Shown here: piece by piece, positions 12,395 through 23,271 of the stretch
How the letters are laid out: every line of letters starts with the position of its first letter
Position numbering within the stretch: the first letter of the stretch is position 1
From: Branchiostoma belcheri
Taxonomy: Eukaryota; Chordata; Leptocardii; Amphioxiformes; Branchiostomatidae
Direction of reading: 5' to 3'
NCBI RefSeq assembly: GCF_001625305.1
Contig: NW_017804043.1
Span: 2,676,539-2,740,538 of the forward strand
Length of the DNA: 64,000 bases
Notes under the pieces: generated by a model
Seen by the model: only the letters and a program-made list of their open reading frames with translations
Databases searched by the model: none
Told to the model about the DNA's origin: nothing
Program-made: the position numbers and the translations under genes

Positions 12395-13678
12395 TCTTTG
12401 TTTTCTTTTGGAACGAGAGTGATCGTTTATCTACCAGAAATGAGTCATAGCTAGGAAGGTAATCATATGGTAGAAAACATTCACAATGACACACCTATAG
12501 TAACCATTGAGATAAATGTTCAGATATGGCAGAAAATTATCCTTTCACAAAAATATTTTTTTTAAGCTTGTGCGCATTGTGTTAGTATTATGGGCATATC
12601 TTTTTCAAACTGTATACACATGTGAGTGTACTTTGAAGGAGCTCCGACTAGTCTCCAAGCAGATCCCGAGTGGTGGCGGCATCAAAGAGTTATCCGATGA
12701 TTGAAGTTGGCCAGGCAGTATTCATTTGCCATGCAGTTCAACAATACAATACAAGTTGCGGTGCATATTGCATATTGGGCTAGTACGAGAAAAGGAGCAA
12801 CTCATTCCAGAGTTTTCATCCTGATAACGGTCGTCGGGTGATCCTCCTTTTGGGGACTTCGGCAGTGTGGCTGTGTATGTGCATGTGTGTAAGGTGGACG
12901 GCCGGGTGGGCCAGTTTGTTTGGGTCCCATCTTGGAGTCGGACCCACTAGCTATAGAGATATCAGTGTGCGCAAGTTTCCTGACTCACGGGTGCCAAACT
13001 AAACCTGTTCGACGCACGGCAACTAGCTAGCATACAGTATAAGTAAGACGATGTTCACAGAAAACAGGACTTGGCAAAGAAGTAACTTACCGTTGGCAAC
13101 TTACCCGCCATCTCTTTAAAATATGCCGCCATTTTTAAACTCCTAAGAGGGCCTGCATGCCCGTTTTCGCAAGGCGTAATCAGGCCTTTTTAGACATCAA
13201 AATCCGTACGCAGTCGCCCAAAAAATCAACGTTATTGGTAATTGGACATTAGCCGCAAATCGTTAAGTCGTAATCATCAGCAATTCGTAATTGGCGGCGA
13301 AAATTTTGCGTAATTCGCAATCACTACCCTCCATACAGGCCCTCTGCTATCAAACGTTAACTTGAATACATTGGTCCCTCTATCGGTTTTAGCTAGATTT
13401 GCACTGTATACGCCAACAGTCCATTCGCTTGCATAACAACAAATGCGAACGATGATATACTACATACTTATGTTCCCCTGTAGTAGAAAAGCAAGTCGTT
13501 AAAAGATTTTTCTGTGTTAAACATGAAACACCAGAAAACCACCTACCTCTCATGAATTACTTGTACCCTGAATGTTGAAATTGCAGTCAGCGTTGATTGG
13601 TCAATATCTTGCAGCATCTTACAGTTGATTGGCTAGAGTTAAATTAGGCGATTTCGTCATCGCAGACCTTCGGATCAG

Positions 13679-13692
13679 TCCTTTTACTCGTG
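13679..13692 (+). promoter_or_regulatory. Possible 5'-TOP transcription start of the eEF1B gene
   Basis: A pyrimidine run (CCTTTTACTC) lies about 90 bases before the eEF1B ATG. Translation-factor genes, including eEF1B subunits, typically start at a C within such a run (5' terminal oligopyrimidine) and are then under mTOR/LARP1 control. The run is seen; the start site is inferred. Confidence 0.4.
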
Positions 13693-13769
13693 GGACGGAC
13701 AGACTCCAGTCATTTTTGCTCCCTCCTCCAACATTTTTCGGCTAAAAACGCCACAGAAAACACATCAAG

Positions 13770-16700
13770 ATGGGATTTGGCAACATCAAGTCGAAGGACG
13801 GACAGAAGCAGCTGAACGACTTCCTTGCAGACCGTAGCTACATCGAAGGGTGAGTAAATACGTGATTTTAGACCGTTTTATAGGGCCACGCGTGGTGTGC
13901 TAAAGGGGGAGGGGGGCATGCCACATCCGCAAATTTATACAGTATTTGCTTAGCTCATGTCAATGCACGAGGTAGTGCATGTGCGTTGAAAAGAGCTTTA
14001 GTAACCAAGTAAAAGCTCAAACTCTGATGACATACTTAAGATAGAGATTCTATGTATTAAAGTAAGTATTTCATTAGATTTTATTTCACTGGGAATTTTT
14101 AACCCCTATTAAAGTTAGTAGCAGGTATGCATTTAACCCCCAACAGGTATGCATCTAACCCCTAACATCCAAGAGTACCCTTTATTTGTTGGTACATTGG
14201 CTGAAGGGTCTAGACCTTTTAGCCTAATCGTTAAGAGCATTGGGGTTCGGAGCTGGTGCTCGGGTTTGGCGTGGGTTTGATCCCGGCCCGGGGCCAGGAG
14301 TGTCTTTCTGTTTCTACTCTCCTAATTCTAACAAATGCTTGATATTTCCTTGCCCACAGCTATGTGCCGTCTCAGGGAGACGTGGTGGTGTTTGAGGCCA
14401 TGTCAGGAGCTCCCTCTGCTGACCTGTGCCATGCACTGCGCTGGTTCAACCACATCTCATCATACAACAAACAGGAGAGGCAGAGGTGAGGCTATGTACT
14501 AAGTCTTGTATGAGCAGTTTGTCACGTCCTTTTGTCCTGTCAGTTAGAAAGAGTGCAAAGCACAGCACTCAAAATCCTCTTTCTACATACCTGCATGATA
14601 TTGAAACCAAACCAAACAAAATTTTACCTGCACCACTCAGAATTTACGAGATCATACTAAAACTGTTCAGAATACTATTACAGTACTTCATAGGTGGTAA
14701 TGGTGCAGATAAAATTTGTCAGGTAGGTATACTAAGTTAGTATTTCAGTCCCTGCAAAAATAAAGTGATTTACTCACAGTATTTCAGTCCCTGCATATGT
14801 GCTGTAACCCAGTGGATAAATGTTGGATAAATGATGGAGGTTTTTATTTCAATGTGAACATGTCTCTGTGTGTTGTTAAGTGTTCTATATTTCAGTCCCT
14901 GTACATGTACTGTAACCCATTGGATAAATGTTGATGGAAGTTTTGATATCAATGTGAACATGTCTGCGTGTGTTGTTCAGCTGGCCTGGAGTGAAGCAGC
15001 CACTGGGTAACTACGGACCGAAGGGCGGGGCTGCCGCACCAGCAGGGGGTGATGATGATGACGACGATGATGATGACATCGATCTGTTCGGATCTGATGA
15101 TGAGGTAAACAGCTTCATTTTTTTTCATTATGTTTATCGAAGGAAAACATATTGTTTTTGCTACGTTTCTTCTTCCGTTCCAAACACTGACCTCTGACCA
15201 GGTCAAATACCTGAATCAGACCGTCTGTCACCATGGTAACTGGTGTTGGGTTACATCATGTTGCAGTTTTATAGCAGGACAGATTTAGACTCCTGTCACC
15301 ATACATATGAATGTGTTTGAGTAAGAATTAACAGAGCAGACAATATGCGAAGGTAAACTTGTGCATTTACTTTTATATATAGTTTTATCTATTTTTACTG
15401 GTAGATCACACTCCAACATGAGACACCTTAAAGGTGTCCAATGCAATTTCTGGGCAGCAAAACAAAACAAAACGAAACAAAAATATTCTAGATGAGGATA
15501 TCTGTCTGATATTGACACGAGCCCAGGTCGCTTAGATGAGTGAATGAATGAAAAGCATTGAGTCATTTTATGTCTGGTTACAGGCTGATGCTGCAGCAGA
15601 AAAGTTGAAGGAAGAACGTCTGGCCGCCTACGCAGCCAAGAAGTCCAAAAGTAAGTGAACTTTTGTGTTTTTCTACCATATGGCTAGTTATTTAGATAGG
15701 ACTCAGAAGATCTTATAACAAAAGCTTTTTCCTAAGACTTAGAATGTCTTCTTACCACTTACAGGAAAAGCTTTTGCTCTTTGCCTCCTGCAGAGCCACT
15801 GTGTACTATAATACAATGCAATTCGTAAGAGAACAACAGAGATAGGTATGACAGAAATCAAGTTTCCAAACTTATTGTCTTAGGTTTAGTTTAGTTATAT
15901 ACTCAGACTCAAAATCTCAGCAGCAACAGTGAGCAGTAGTTCAGTCAATGCTTTCAAGATCAAACTGGCAAGGGAATAGAAACCTAGATGCTTTATGGTT
16001 ACAACTTCTCATACTGACTGCCTATACTGTCCAACCATATGACTGTTTAATTACCCTTGGAAAGGGTTGACCTGGATCAGGTGAATAATTATGCCACACC
16101 AATTTAATTTGTTGGTTCTCGGAATTTTTCAGAAAAAATATGAAGCGACAGGACGAAAAAAAATAAAAATAAAAACAGGTCTAGGCATCCTATTATAGGC
16201 TTAAATGCTACAAAATGAGCCATGAAGTCAACACAAAAGGCTGGGTTAAAATTTAAACATTGAATTTTGAACTTTTAATCAAACCACTGCAATGATAGAT
16301 AGGAAAACTGTAACAACTAGGAAGAAAAGGACTTTCCTCAACTGTTGGGGGGCAAAACATGAGCATTTTTCAGTTGATTCAGGACCAGAATCAAATTTGT
16401 TTTTTTTGCAAATCAGAAAAAAACCAAGAGGCGAATCCAAGAACCAACAAATTAAATTGGTGTGGCCTTAGGTGAAAAATTTCTTACAACAAACGCTGTT
16501 GTGTCCTTCCAGAGCCCGCGCTCATCGCCAAGTCCATGATCATCCTGGACGTGAAACCGTGGGACGACGAGACCGACATGTCGGAAGTGGAGAAATCTGT
16601 CCGCTCCATCCAGACAGATGGGCTGGTCTGGGGAACATGTGAGCTTTTAGTTCTTCTTCTTTGTGATGGTACATAATACGTACCTGCATCTAACCTGCAC

Positions 16701-18136
16701 TGGTCCATGTACTGGTATGTTGTGCAGGTTAGTGCAGGTAAAATTGGAGCTATGCAGGTATTTCTGATGTCTACCTGCACTGGTCCATGTACTGGGTATA
16801 TGCAGGTTTGTGCAGGTAAAAATTGGAGCTGTGCAGGTATTTCTGATGTCTACCTGTACCTAACCTGCACTGGTCCATGTACTGGGTATATGCACCTTAG
16901 TGCAGGTAAAATTGGAGCTGTGCAGGCATTTCTAATGTCTACCTGCACCTAACCTGCACTGGTCCATGTACTGGGTATATGCAGGTTATTGCAGGTAAAA
17001 TTGGAGCTGAGCAGGTATTTCTAATGTCTACCTGCACCTAACCTACACTGGTCCATGTACTGGGTATGCAGGTTAATTCAGGTAAAATTGGAGCTGTGCA
17101 GGTTATTCTGATGTCTACCTGCACCTAACAGTATGGGTGAATTTTATCTGGTGCAGGTAAATTTTTTTAAATTCACCTGAACCTGTGCAAGTATGCAGAA
17201 AAAAGTATTTTGAGCCCTGGTTTAGAATGATTTTCTGTGTTTTTGCTGTATTTCTCTTATGAAATGACTTGAAACAAACATAAAATTGGAGCTGTGCAGG
17301 TATTTCTGATGTCTACCTGCACCTAACCTGCACTGGTCCATGTACTGGGTATATGCAGGTTAGTGCAGGTAAAATTGGAGCTGTGCAGGTATTTCTGATG
17401 TCAACCTGTACCTAACTGCGGATAAAATTTGTTTGGTGCAGGTGATTTTCTAAATTCTTTACCCGAACCTGTGCAAGTATGAAGATAGAAGTATTTTGAG
17501 CTCCGGTTTATAATGATTTTGGTGTTTTTGCTGTATTTCTCTAATGAAATGACCTGAAACAAACATAAAATTGTCTTTTTTTTGCTCCACAGCCAAGTTG
17601 GTTCCTCTGGCCTATGGCATCAAGAAGTTACAGATCAGTTGTGTTGTGGAGGATGACAAGGTAAATCACTATATCATAATTATTAGTTTCTAGTGTTTAT
17701 ATGTAATGTATATATGCAAACTGCAAAGGTCAACAGTCATGTCACGACTGTATATTTGCGTAGATGCTCTCTGCATCTGATCATGATACTAACTGGAGGG
17801 AACTCACAGTCGTCTGCTCAAATGCAGCCCCCAGATGATGATGATACTTCCACTCTTCATCTTTTTATGTCCAAAAGACACAATATTCGTGCTATGTCCT
17901 AGCAAATGAATGTTTCATATGATGATCATAGTGGTGTGCCTAGATTTTTGCTGGTTTGTCCCAAATCTTGGGATGAACTTCAAAAAATTAGTCTGGAGCC
18001 CCGAAATGTCTGTTAACGTCTTGTCTCACCTGTTGTACTTTCCTGACAGGTTGGAACAGACTTCCTGGAGGAAAGCATCACCGCGTTCGAAGACTATGTC
18101 CAGTCGGTTGACGTGGCTGCCTTCAACAAGCTGTAG
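13770..18136 (+). CDS. EEF1B2: Translation elongation factor 1-beta (eEF1B-beta)
   Basis: Seven coding exons: 13770-13849, 14360-14485, 14981-15104, 15584-15650, 16513-16638, 17593-17660, 18050-18136. All phases join, giving 225 residues, the same length as human EEF1B2. eEF1B-beta is the guanine-nucleotide exchange factor that reloads eEF1A with GTP during cytosolic protein synthesis. The N-terminal ~75 residues are the GST-C-like subunit-binding part ([20 protein letters not shown]). A central acidic run of nine Asp leads into [10 protein letters not shown], the conserved CK2-type site. The C-terminal exchange domain has [33 protein letters not shown] and a terminal VAAFNKL. A predicted TOP start fits its family. 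Intron 5 (16639-17592) carries a minisatellite, and intron 4 carries an inverted-repeat transposon. Nothing suggests loss of function. Confidence 0.97.
14222..14305 (+). repeat. tRNA-like SINE fragment in eEF1B intron 1
   Basis: Contains GTTAAGAGCATTGGGGTTCG and the B-box-like GGGTTTGATCCC. The body beyond it is absent. Confidence 0.4.
15120..15330 (-). repeat. ~240-base CACCATGGTGACAG repeat (eEF1B intron 3)
   Basis: Shares GTCTGTCACCATGGTAACTG, GGGTTACATCATGTTGCA, GACTCCTGTCACCATA and TGAATGTGTTTGAGTAAGAA with the copies at 25.2, 25.8, 30.2, 51.8 and 55.6 kb. Confidence 0.75.
16092..16467. mobile_element. Inverted-repeat element with GGCCACACCAA ends, copy 1
   Basis: About 376 bases in eEF1B intron 4. 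The arms TGCCACACCAATTTAATTTG and its complement near 16467 extend through TTGGTTCTCGGATT-like sequence. TTA directly flanks both ends. The terminal GGCC and three-base TWA-type duplication fit PIF/Harbinger-type non-autonomous elements (established trait of that superfamily; assignment inferred). Confidence 0.8.
16680..17135. repeat. ~88-base minisatellite in eEF1B intron 5
   Basis: About five tandem copies built around CTAACCTGCACTGGTCCATG, TGCAGGT and AAAATTGGAGCTGTGCAGGT. A further one and a half copies lie at 17280-17420 after a unique insert. Confidence 0.85.
17280..17425. repeat. Second block of the eEF1B minisatellite
   Basis: The same ~88-base unit. The flanks at 17140-17280 and 17425-17570 also repeat each other (AAGTATTTTGAGC, then TTTTTGCTGTATTTCTC), so a larger ~290-base segment was duplicated. 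Confidence 0.75.
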
Positions 18137-18484
18137 TGTGTTTTCTGCTGCCCTCACCGCATACCTGCCACAGCTGAACACCCAGCACCCACTCTAACTT
18201 GGCTGATCAGATTTCTCACCTTTAATGATCACCACCATTTCTAACTAACTATACAGTCCCTCTACTAGCATGTTGGCACCTAAAGTTTTCAAATGTTGTG
18301 TCAGAAATGATTCTGATGCAATGTTGACCAAACATCCAAGACATCCACTGTCTCAGAATGACGGCTACACAACTTGGAGAAGAAGTGGAAAAACAACAAA
18401 AGTAACATCAGCCATTTTAGTGAGGGTGCTTTATACCATCATCCTCAGCTGTATCTGGTTACAACCCCTCTGTGCAACATCGGA

Positions 18485-18490
18485 AATAAA
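18485..18490 (+). terminator. Poly(A) signal of the eEF1B gene
   Basis: AATAAA about 350 bases after the stop codon at 18136, followed by a GT/T-rich stretch (18505-18530). This is the usual layout of a cleavage and polyadenylation site. Confidence 0.55.
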
Positions 18491-19664
18491 CATGAAAAAT
18501 TATGTCTGTCTCTTTATGTTGTTATTGGCGTCGAGTGACTGACAACTCTTTTTTCATAGATGGGCTGAATTATGAGGAGCTTACAATTCACAAGGGTTTG
18601 TAATGGCTGACTTTCAGCAATAGTAATTGCTATAGGTGTGGCTATATATAGAACTCTGGACTGGGAAGGACTCCTACTCCTCGCAAGGTGTGGGCGTGTG
18701 GCTCTCCTCAAACCATACTTTGTGTGGTATGGGCCGACATCACATCACATAGCAAGGATTGAGCATGTTATACAAAAAATATTAGAAGTTGGATGGGAAG
18801 TTCACACGGGTACAAGTATCTTGAAGGCCACCCCCCTTAGAATAGAATATCCCCTTACAAAATAGAATATGCCTTGTATCAATTGCAAGATGCTTCCTGT
18901 ACAGTTTGGTGTTACAGGGTTGGATTTCTCTACCGTTGCTATCTAACCTATTCATGCAGGAAAAGAGTCTATGCCAGACAGGGTTGACATGTATATCACA
19001 TTTATTTTCAAGCTGAAAACGGCTGATAATCTATATGTATATACATGTCAGAAATTATCTTTTTAAAAAAATAGTAAGGACACAGAACATAAATATTTTC
19101 TTGGCCAGTGTTACACAATCAGCTGGGTAAGTGCCTGCTAGAAGAGTGATGTAGTCAAGCTATATCTTTCTCCATAGGTTGGGGGTAATAAACATATAGG
19201 TCTTTTTATTAACAAACCATTTTTGTTGAGAAATATTTTCTCATGAACCCCTAATATAATAATACATCAATAGTACTTCAGTCCTATTTAGGTTACAGTA
19301 CATTGTGTCTTTTAGTTTTCATGGAAAAAGCTATCACAGTGAGTCTATCTCGGCCTGGGTTCATTGTCAAAGATTTGAGTATCACCATGGAAAAAGCTTG
19401 ACACAGACCTCTTATTTTTTCCTTTGATACATTTTCGTTACAAGACTGACATTTCCTTCATGTTACTTTTGTCATACATGACATGCTACCTATTACATGG
19501 CAGTTTCAGTTTATTTATTTCACCAGCAACTACACTCTGGTATATAAAAACCTGTTTCAGTCAGTGCTGGGTATACAAAGTACAAAATAACACTGTACAG
19601 TATTACGAAAACACATACGATCCAAAGTGACATTCAACAAAAGAACTCACACGGGCACTATTGT

Positions 19665-20015
19665 TTCATTATTCGTACACATTACATGGAACTATTGTCT
19701 CATTTTTCCTACACATTACATGGCACTAGTGTCTCATTTTCCCTACACACTACATGGCACTAGTGTCTCATTTTCCCTACACACTACATGGTACTAGTGT
19801 CTCATTTTCCCTACACACTACATGGTACTAGTGTCTCATTTTCTCTACACACTACATGGTACTAGTGTCTCATTTTCCCTACACATTACATGGCACTAGT
19901 GTCTCATTTTTCCTACACATTACGTGGCACTATTGTCTCATTTTTCCTACACATTACATGGCACTATTGTCTCATTTTCCTACACATTACATGGCACTAG
20001 TGTTTCATTATTTCC
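19665..20015. repeat. 34-base minisatellite
   Basis: About ten copies of a unit containing ACATGGCACTAGTGTCTCAT and TTTCCCTACACAC. Copies in the middle are nearly identical; the ends diverge. Confidence 0.9.
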
Positions 20016-20358
20016 TACACATTACATACAATGTACATTTAATACACTAATATTGTCTTATTTCCATACATGGCACTGTTGGCAAATTACTCAAGCAACT
20101 GATTTCAAAAATCTGTCAAGTTGCTTGAATAACAGTTTTCATCTCCTGGGTGTCTAATCTTCATCAACATATATTGTCACATTATTTCCTACACATTACA
20201 TTGCACTATTGTCACATTTTTTTAGGTCACACATCTCTGATATTGCAAATAAATTGCTTTTGTTACACACTTTATTCACTAGTAAAAAAATCACACTAGT
20301 TACAGTCCTAGGGCTGTGTACCTCCTAATGCCTGTACCAAATCTCCTGAAATATTTGT

Positions 20359-20722
20359 TTATTTAACAAGATTTACCACACATAGTGGACGATCAACATA
20401 ACAGGTGACTCACTTCTTCAAGTTGTTAACCCTGAGACCAGACTGTAAGGTTTGAATCCCTCACATCAGGAGGGACCCTTGGTCTTTTTGGTAAGTGCGG
20501 TGGGTTCTTTAACGTGCTTGAGGTGTGGCTGTCCTCAAACACCAACCTTTGCTTTATGTTCCGTCCAAAGGGACGTCCCTAACCGAAGCTGGGTACTCAT
20601 TTTTACCTGATTTAAATAGGAGCAAATTTCCCCAGGTCACATCATTGGGGCCTGCCAGGGATTTGAACCCAGAACCTTCAGATTTTGAGACAACTACCCT
20701 AACCACGAGACCACCTTCCAGA
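20359..20722 (-). repeat. tRNA-derived SINE (near full length)
   Basis: Same family as 4725-5047: tRNA-like head at the right end, TGGGTTCAAATCCCTGGC B box, GTTAAAGAACCCACCGCAC in the body and a GTGGTAAATCTTGTTAAAT tail. Confidence 0.65.
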
Positions 20723-20999
20723 TATTTTAGGTACACAGCCCTATCTGTTAAACACCTCTGCTATTGCTTTCGTTACACATTTAAAACCGAATTGACATCA
20801 CTTTCAGAGCAAATACTACATTACTTCTGCTACAAATTCTTTTGTTACATCGCTCATAGTTACACGCACTTGTTTTTGTCAGTGTGTGTGCGTGCGCGTG
20901 TGTGCGTGCGTGTGTGGTGTGTGTGTGCGTGCGTGTGTCTGTGTTTCTGCATATTGGTGGTCAGCATAACTTAATGGATGGATGGATTGTCATGAAAAT

Positions 21000-21780
21000 C
21001 CACGAAATGGATTATTAAATCTGGACGATTAAATCCACACCGGTACACTAAGTACAAGCTGCATAAGACCGGACTGTAAAGTTTGAACCACTCACACCGG
21101 GGAAGGTCCCCTACTCTTTTCCATAAGTGCGGTGGGTTCTTTAACGTGCTCGGGGTGTGGCTCTCCTGAAACACCTCCAACTTTTCGTCCCATCCAAGAG
21201 GACGACCCTAATTGACGCTAGGTACTCACTCATTTTCTCTTGAGTCAAGCAAGGCAAATGGGTGTTAGGCCACACCAAGTAAATTTTATGGATGACGTCC
21301 GCGCGCGCATTGATTTTGGCCTGTTCCTAGAAAAAAACCCAAGAAATTCCGCTTCCTGTAACTATGACCAAAGAGTCACGACATTGCCGCAAATCACCAG
21401 ATTGATGTGAAACCCGTAACGCGAAGAAAGTGTCTATTGATCCTGTAAATAACAAAAAAATTTTCACTGTCCACCGTTCCACCTGATTTATTAATATTGC
21501 TGTTTTGATGATAAATAAAAGACTTCTTGCTTGTTACACTGTGTCACCTCATTCAATTTGTGTCCTAATATTTGTCGTCTCTTAGTATATTTCTAATCTA
21601 GGCATCTTGTTTTTTAGGGCCCTTCTTGTTTTTTTTTTCGCCCTCTCGCATTAGATTTAGGGTCTCCAAAGGACGTCATCCATAAAATTTACTTGGTGTG
21701 GCCTTAGAGACGTTTCCCTAGGACACGGCACTGGGGCCTGCCAGGGATTCAAACCCAGAACCATCAGATTCTGGCCATCA
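21000..21780 (-). repeat. tRNA-derived SINE split by a younger transposon
   Basis: The tail and body (21000-21267) and the head (21704-21780) of the same SINE family are separated by the inverted-repeat element at 21268-21703. Confidence 0.6.
21268..21703. mobile_element. Inverted-repeat element with GGCCACACCAA ends, copy 2 (nested)
   Basis: About 436 bases inserted in a SINE. Arms GGCCACACCAAGTAAATTTT and GATGACGTCC are mirrored at the right end. TTA (21265-21267 and 21704-21706) is duplicated at the insertion point. No transposase frame is present. Confidence 0.85.
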
Positions 21781-22464
21781 CGTATCAACACTTTTTCATG
21801 CTACGCTACATTTGTTAACATCATGTCTACCTTGCCGTCAGGTATCATCACTTTCATGCTAAGCTCAATACCACGTGCAAGTCTACTTTTATGTACAAAT
21901 AAGATTTTTGGGGTGCTGTATGTACAGAGTCTCCTATATGCTGTGCAACAAATTCACTTTCCAAGCAGATATTGTGGTGGCTGATAAACAGTTTCAAATC
22001 GGCAAGACAGTATCATTGGTAGGGTAGTATCCAATAAGCCAGAAAAGGCGAATAGGATACAAGTTCAGAAAAAACACATCCCAAAAAAAGCCGAAGCTCT
22101 AAACCTCAGTTTGAAGAGCATAACAAATTAGTATACATGAGCCAGAGTCTTCTTTAGGTGTTGAAATTAACTTAGGGAGTGTAGATCTATTTTCTCTCTC
22201 CCTAAGTGTGTATTATAATTATGATATGCTTGCGATTGTTATGTTGTGAACATTATGAATTATATACTTACATACCCGGAGGTTTGTATTTCTTATTGTA
22301 TCAGTTGTGGCCTGATGGATGCTATTTACAGTATATACATGTTCAACGTGCAGGGAAATTCTCCTTAGGGTATTTTAGGAAAGTGCAATATACAGTGGGT
22401 ACACCATGACCCATCATTGTGGCAGCAACTCTTTCCAATAGGCTAGGCGTGCAAGATGGGTGAG

Positions 22465-22530
22465 ACCATAACAGCCGGGATTCGAACCGTTGACTTTCTG
22501 GTGTAGAAGCAGGATCGCTAACGACTCGAG
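22465..22530 (-). repeat. tRNA-like fragment
   Basis: The minus strand reads TCGTTAGCGATCCTGCTTC with the B box GGTTCGAATCCCGGC. It is probably another SINE head; a real tRNA gene is not supported. Confidence 0.4.
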
Positions 22531-23271
22531 CAGAATCCATCTTTCGCCATAATCACTGACTGACGTTCGTAATGTATGCATACTATATCTTGAGAATGTA
22601 CATGTATGTACAGTACCTAACCCTTGTAGTTGATACACAATTTTACAAGACTCATGTTAAACCCTACACCTAGAGCTTGACCTAACCCTCAAATCTTTCT
22701 ACGACCACGCTTCACAATTTCACTCAGCGTTGGTGATTTTTTTTCCATTTGTCATGCTCAGACCTTGCTGGTCACAATCGCGGGTTGCACGCGCGCCATC
22801 TTGAGGTTTATGGCGGGATTGCAGCAGGATCCTCGACGCCGTATAAACATGGAGGTGCTTGCTTTCGGCATCACAAGTGGGCGCCTGGAATGACAAAGAA
22901 TCGTAATGGTTAAATTAGCAGGAAGATTGAGTGACGCGAAAAGAATTTACAGCGGCAAATGAACAAAATGTCCTGTCGAAAACTATTTGATTTACTAGTA
23001 CTTCGCCTACCTATTCTTTGTACAATGTCATGTAGCTAGACCTGGGCGGTAAAACACGTCAAAGCCCTCCCGTAAGAACACTATGCTAAGATCACATTTC
23101 AAAATTGGGGCTGAGCTGGGATGAACAAAAAAATAATGATGTCAAGAATATATGCAAATGGCGCTCATGACTCATTTTCTCAACTTTTTTGTCGTCTTAT
23201 CATACTTTTCGTTTCCACAAACTGCCCGTCCGCGCCCCGGCCGTGTTGGATCAGACGGTTGGAAAATGGAC

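Larger units (their letters stand above)
18510..23270. other. Intergenic stretch between eEF1B and the GPCR gene
   Basis: No gene is supported. It holds SINEs, a 34-base minisatellite, a TG-rich microsatellite near 20880-20945, a nested transposon and a CTCCAAGCAGA-type remnant near 21955-22110. Confidence 0.5.

Noticed and set aside
19665-20015. Possible CRISPR-like array
   Set aside because: Units are directly adjacent without unique spacers, so it is a minisatellite in a eukaryotic genome.
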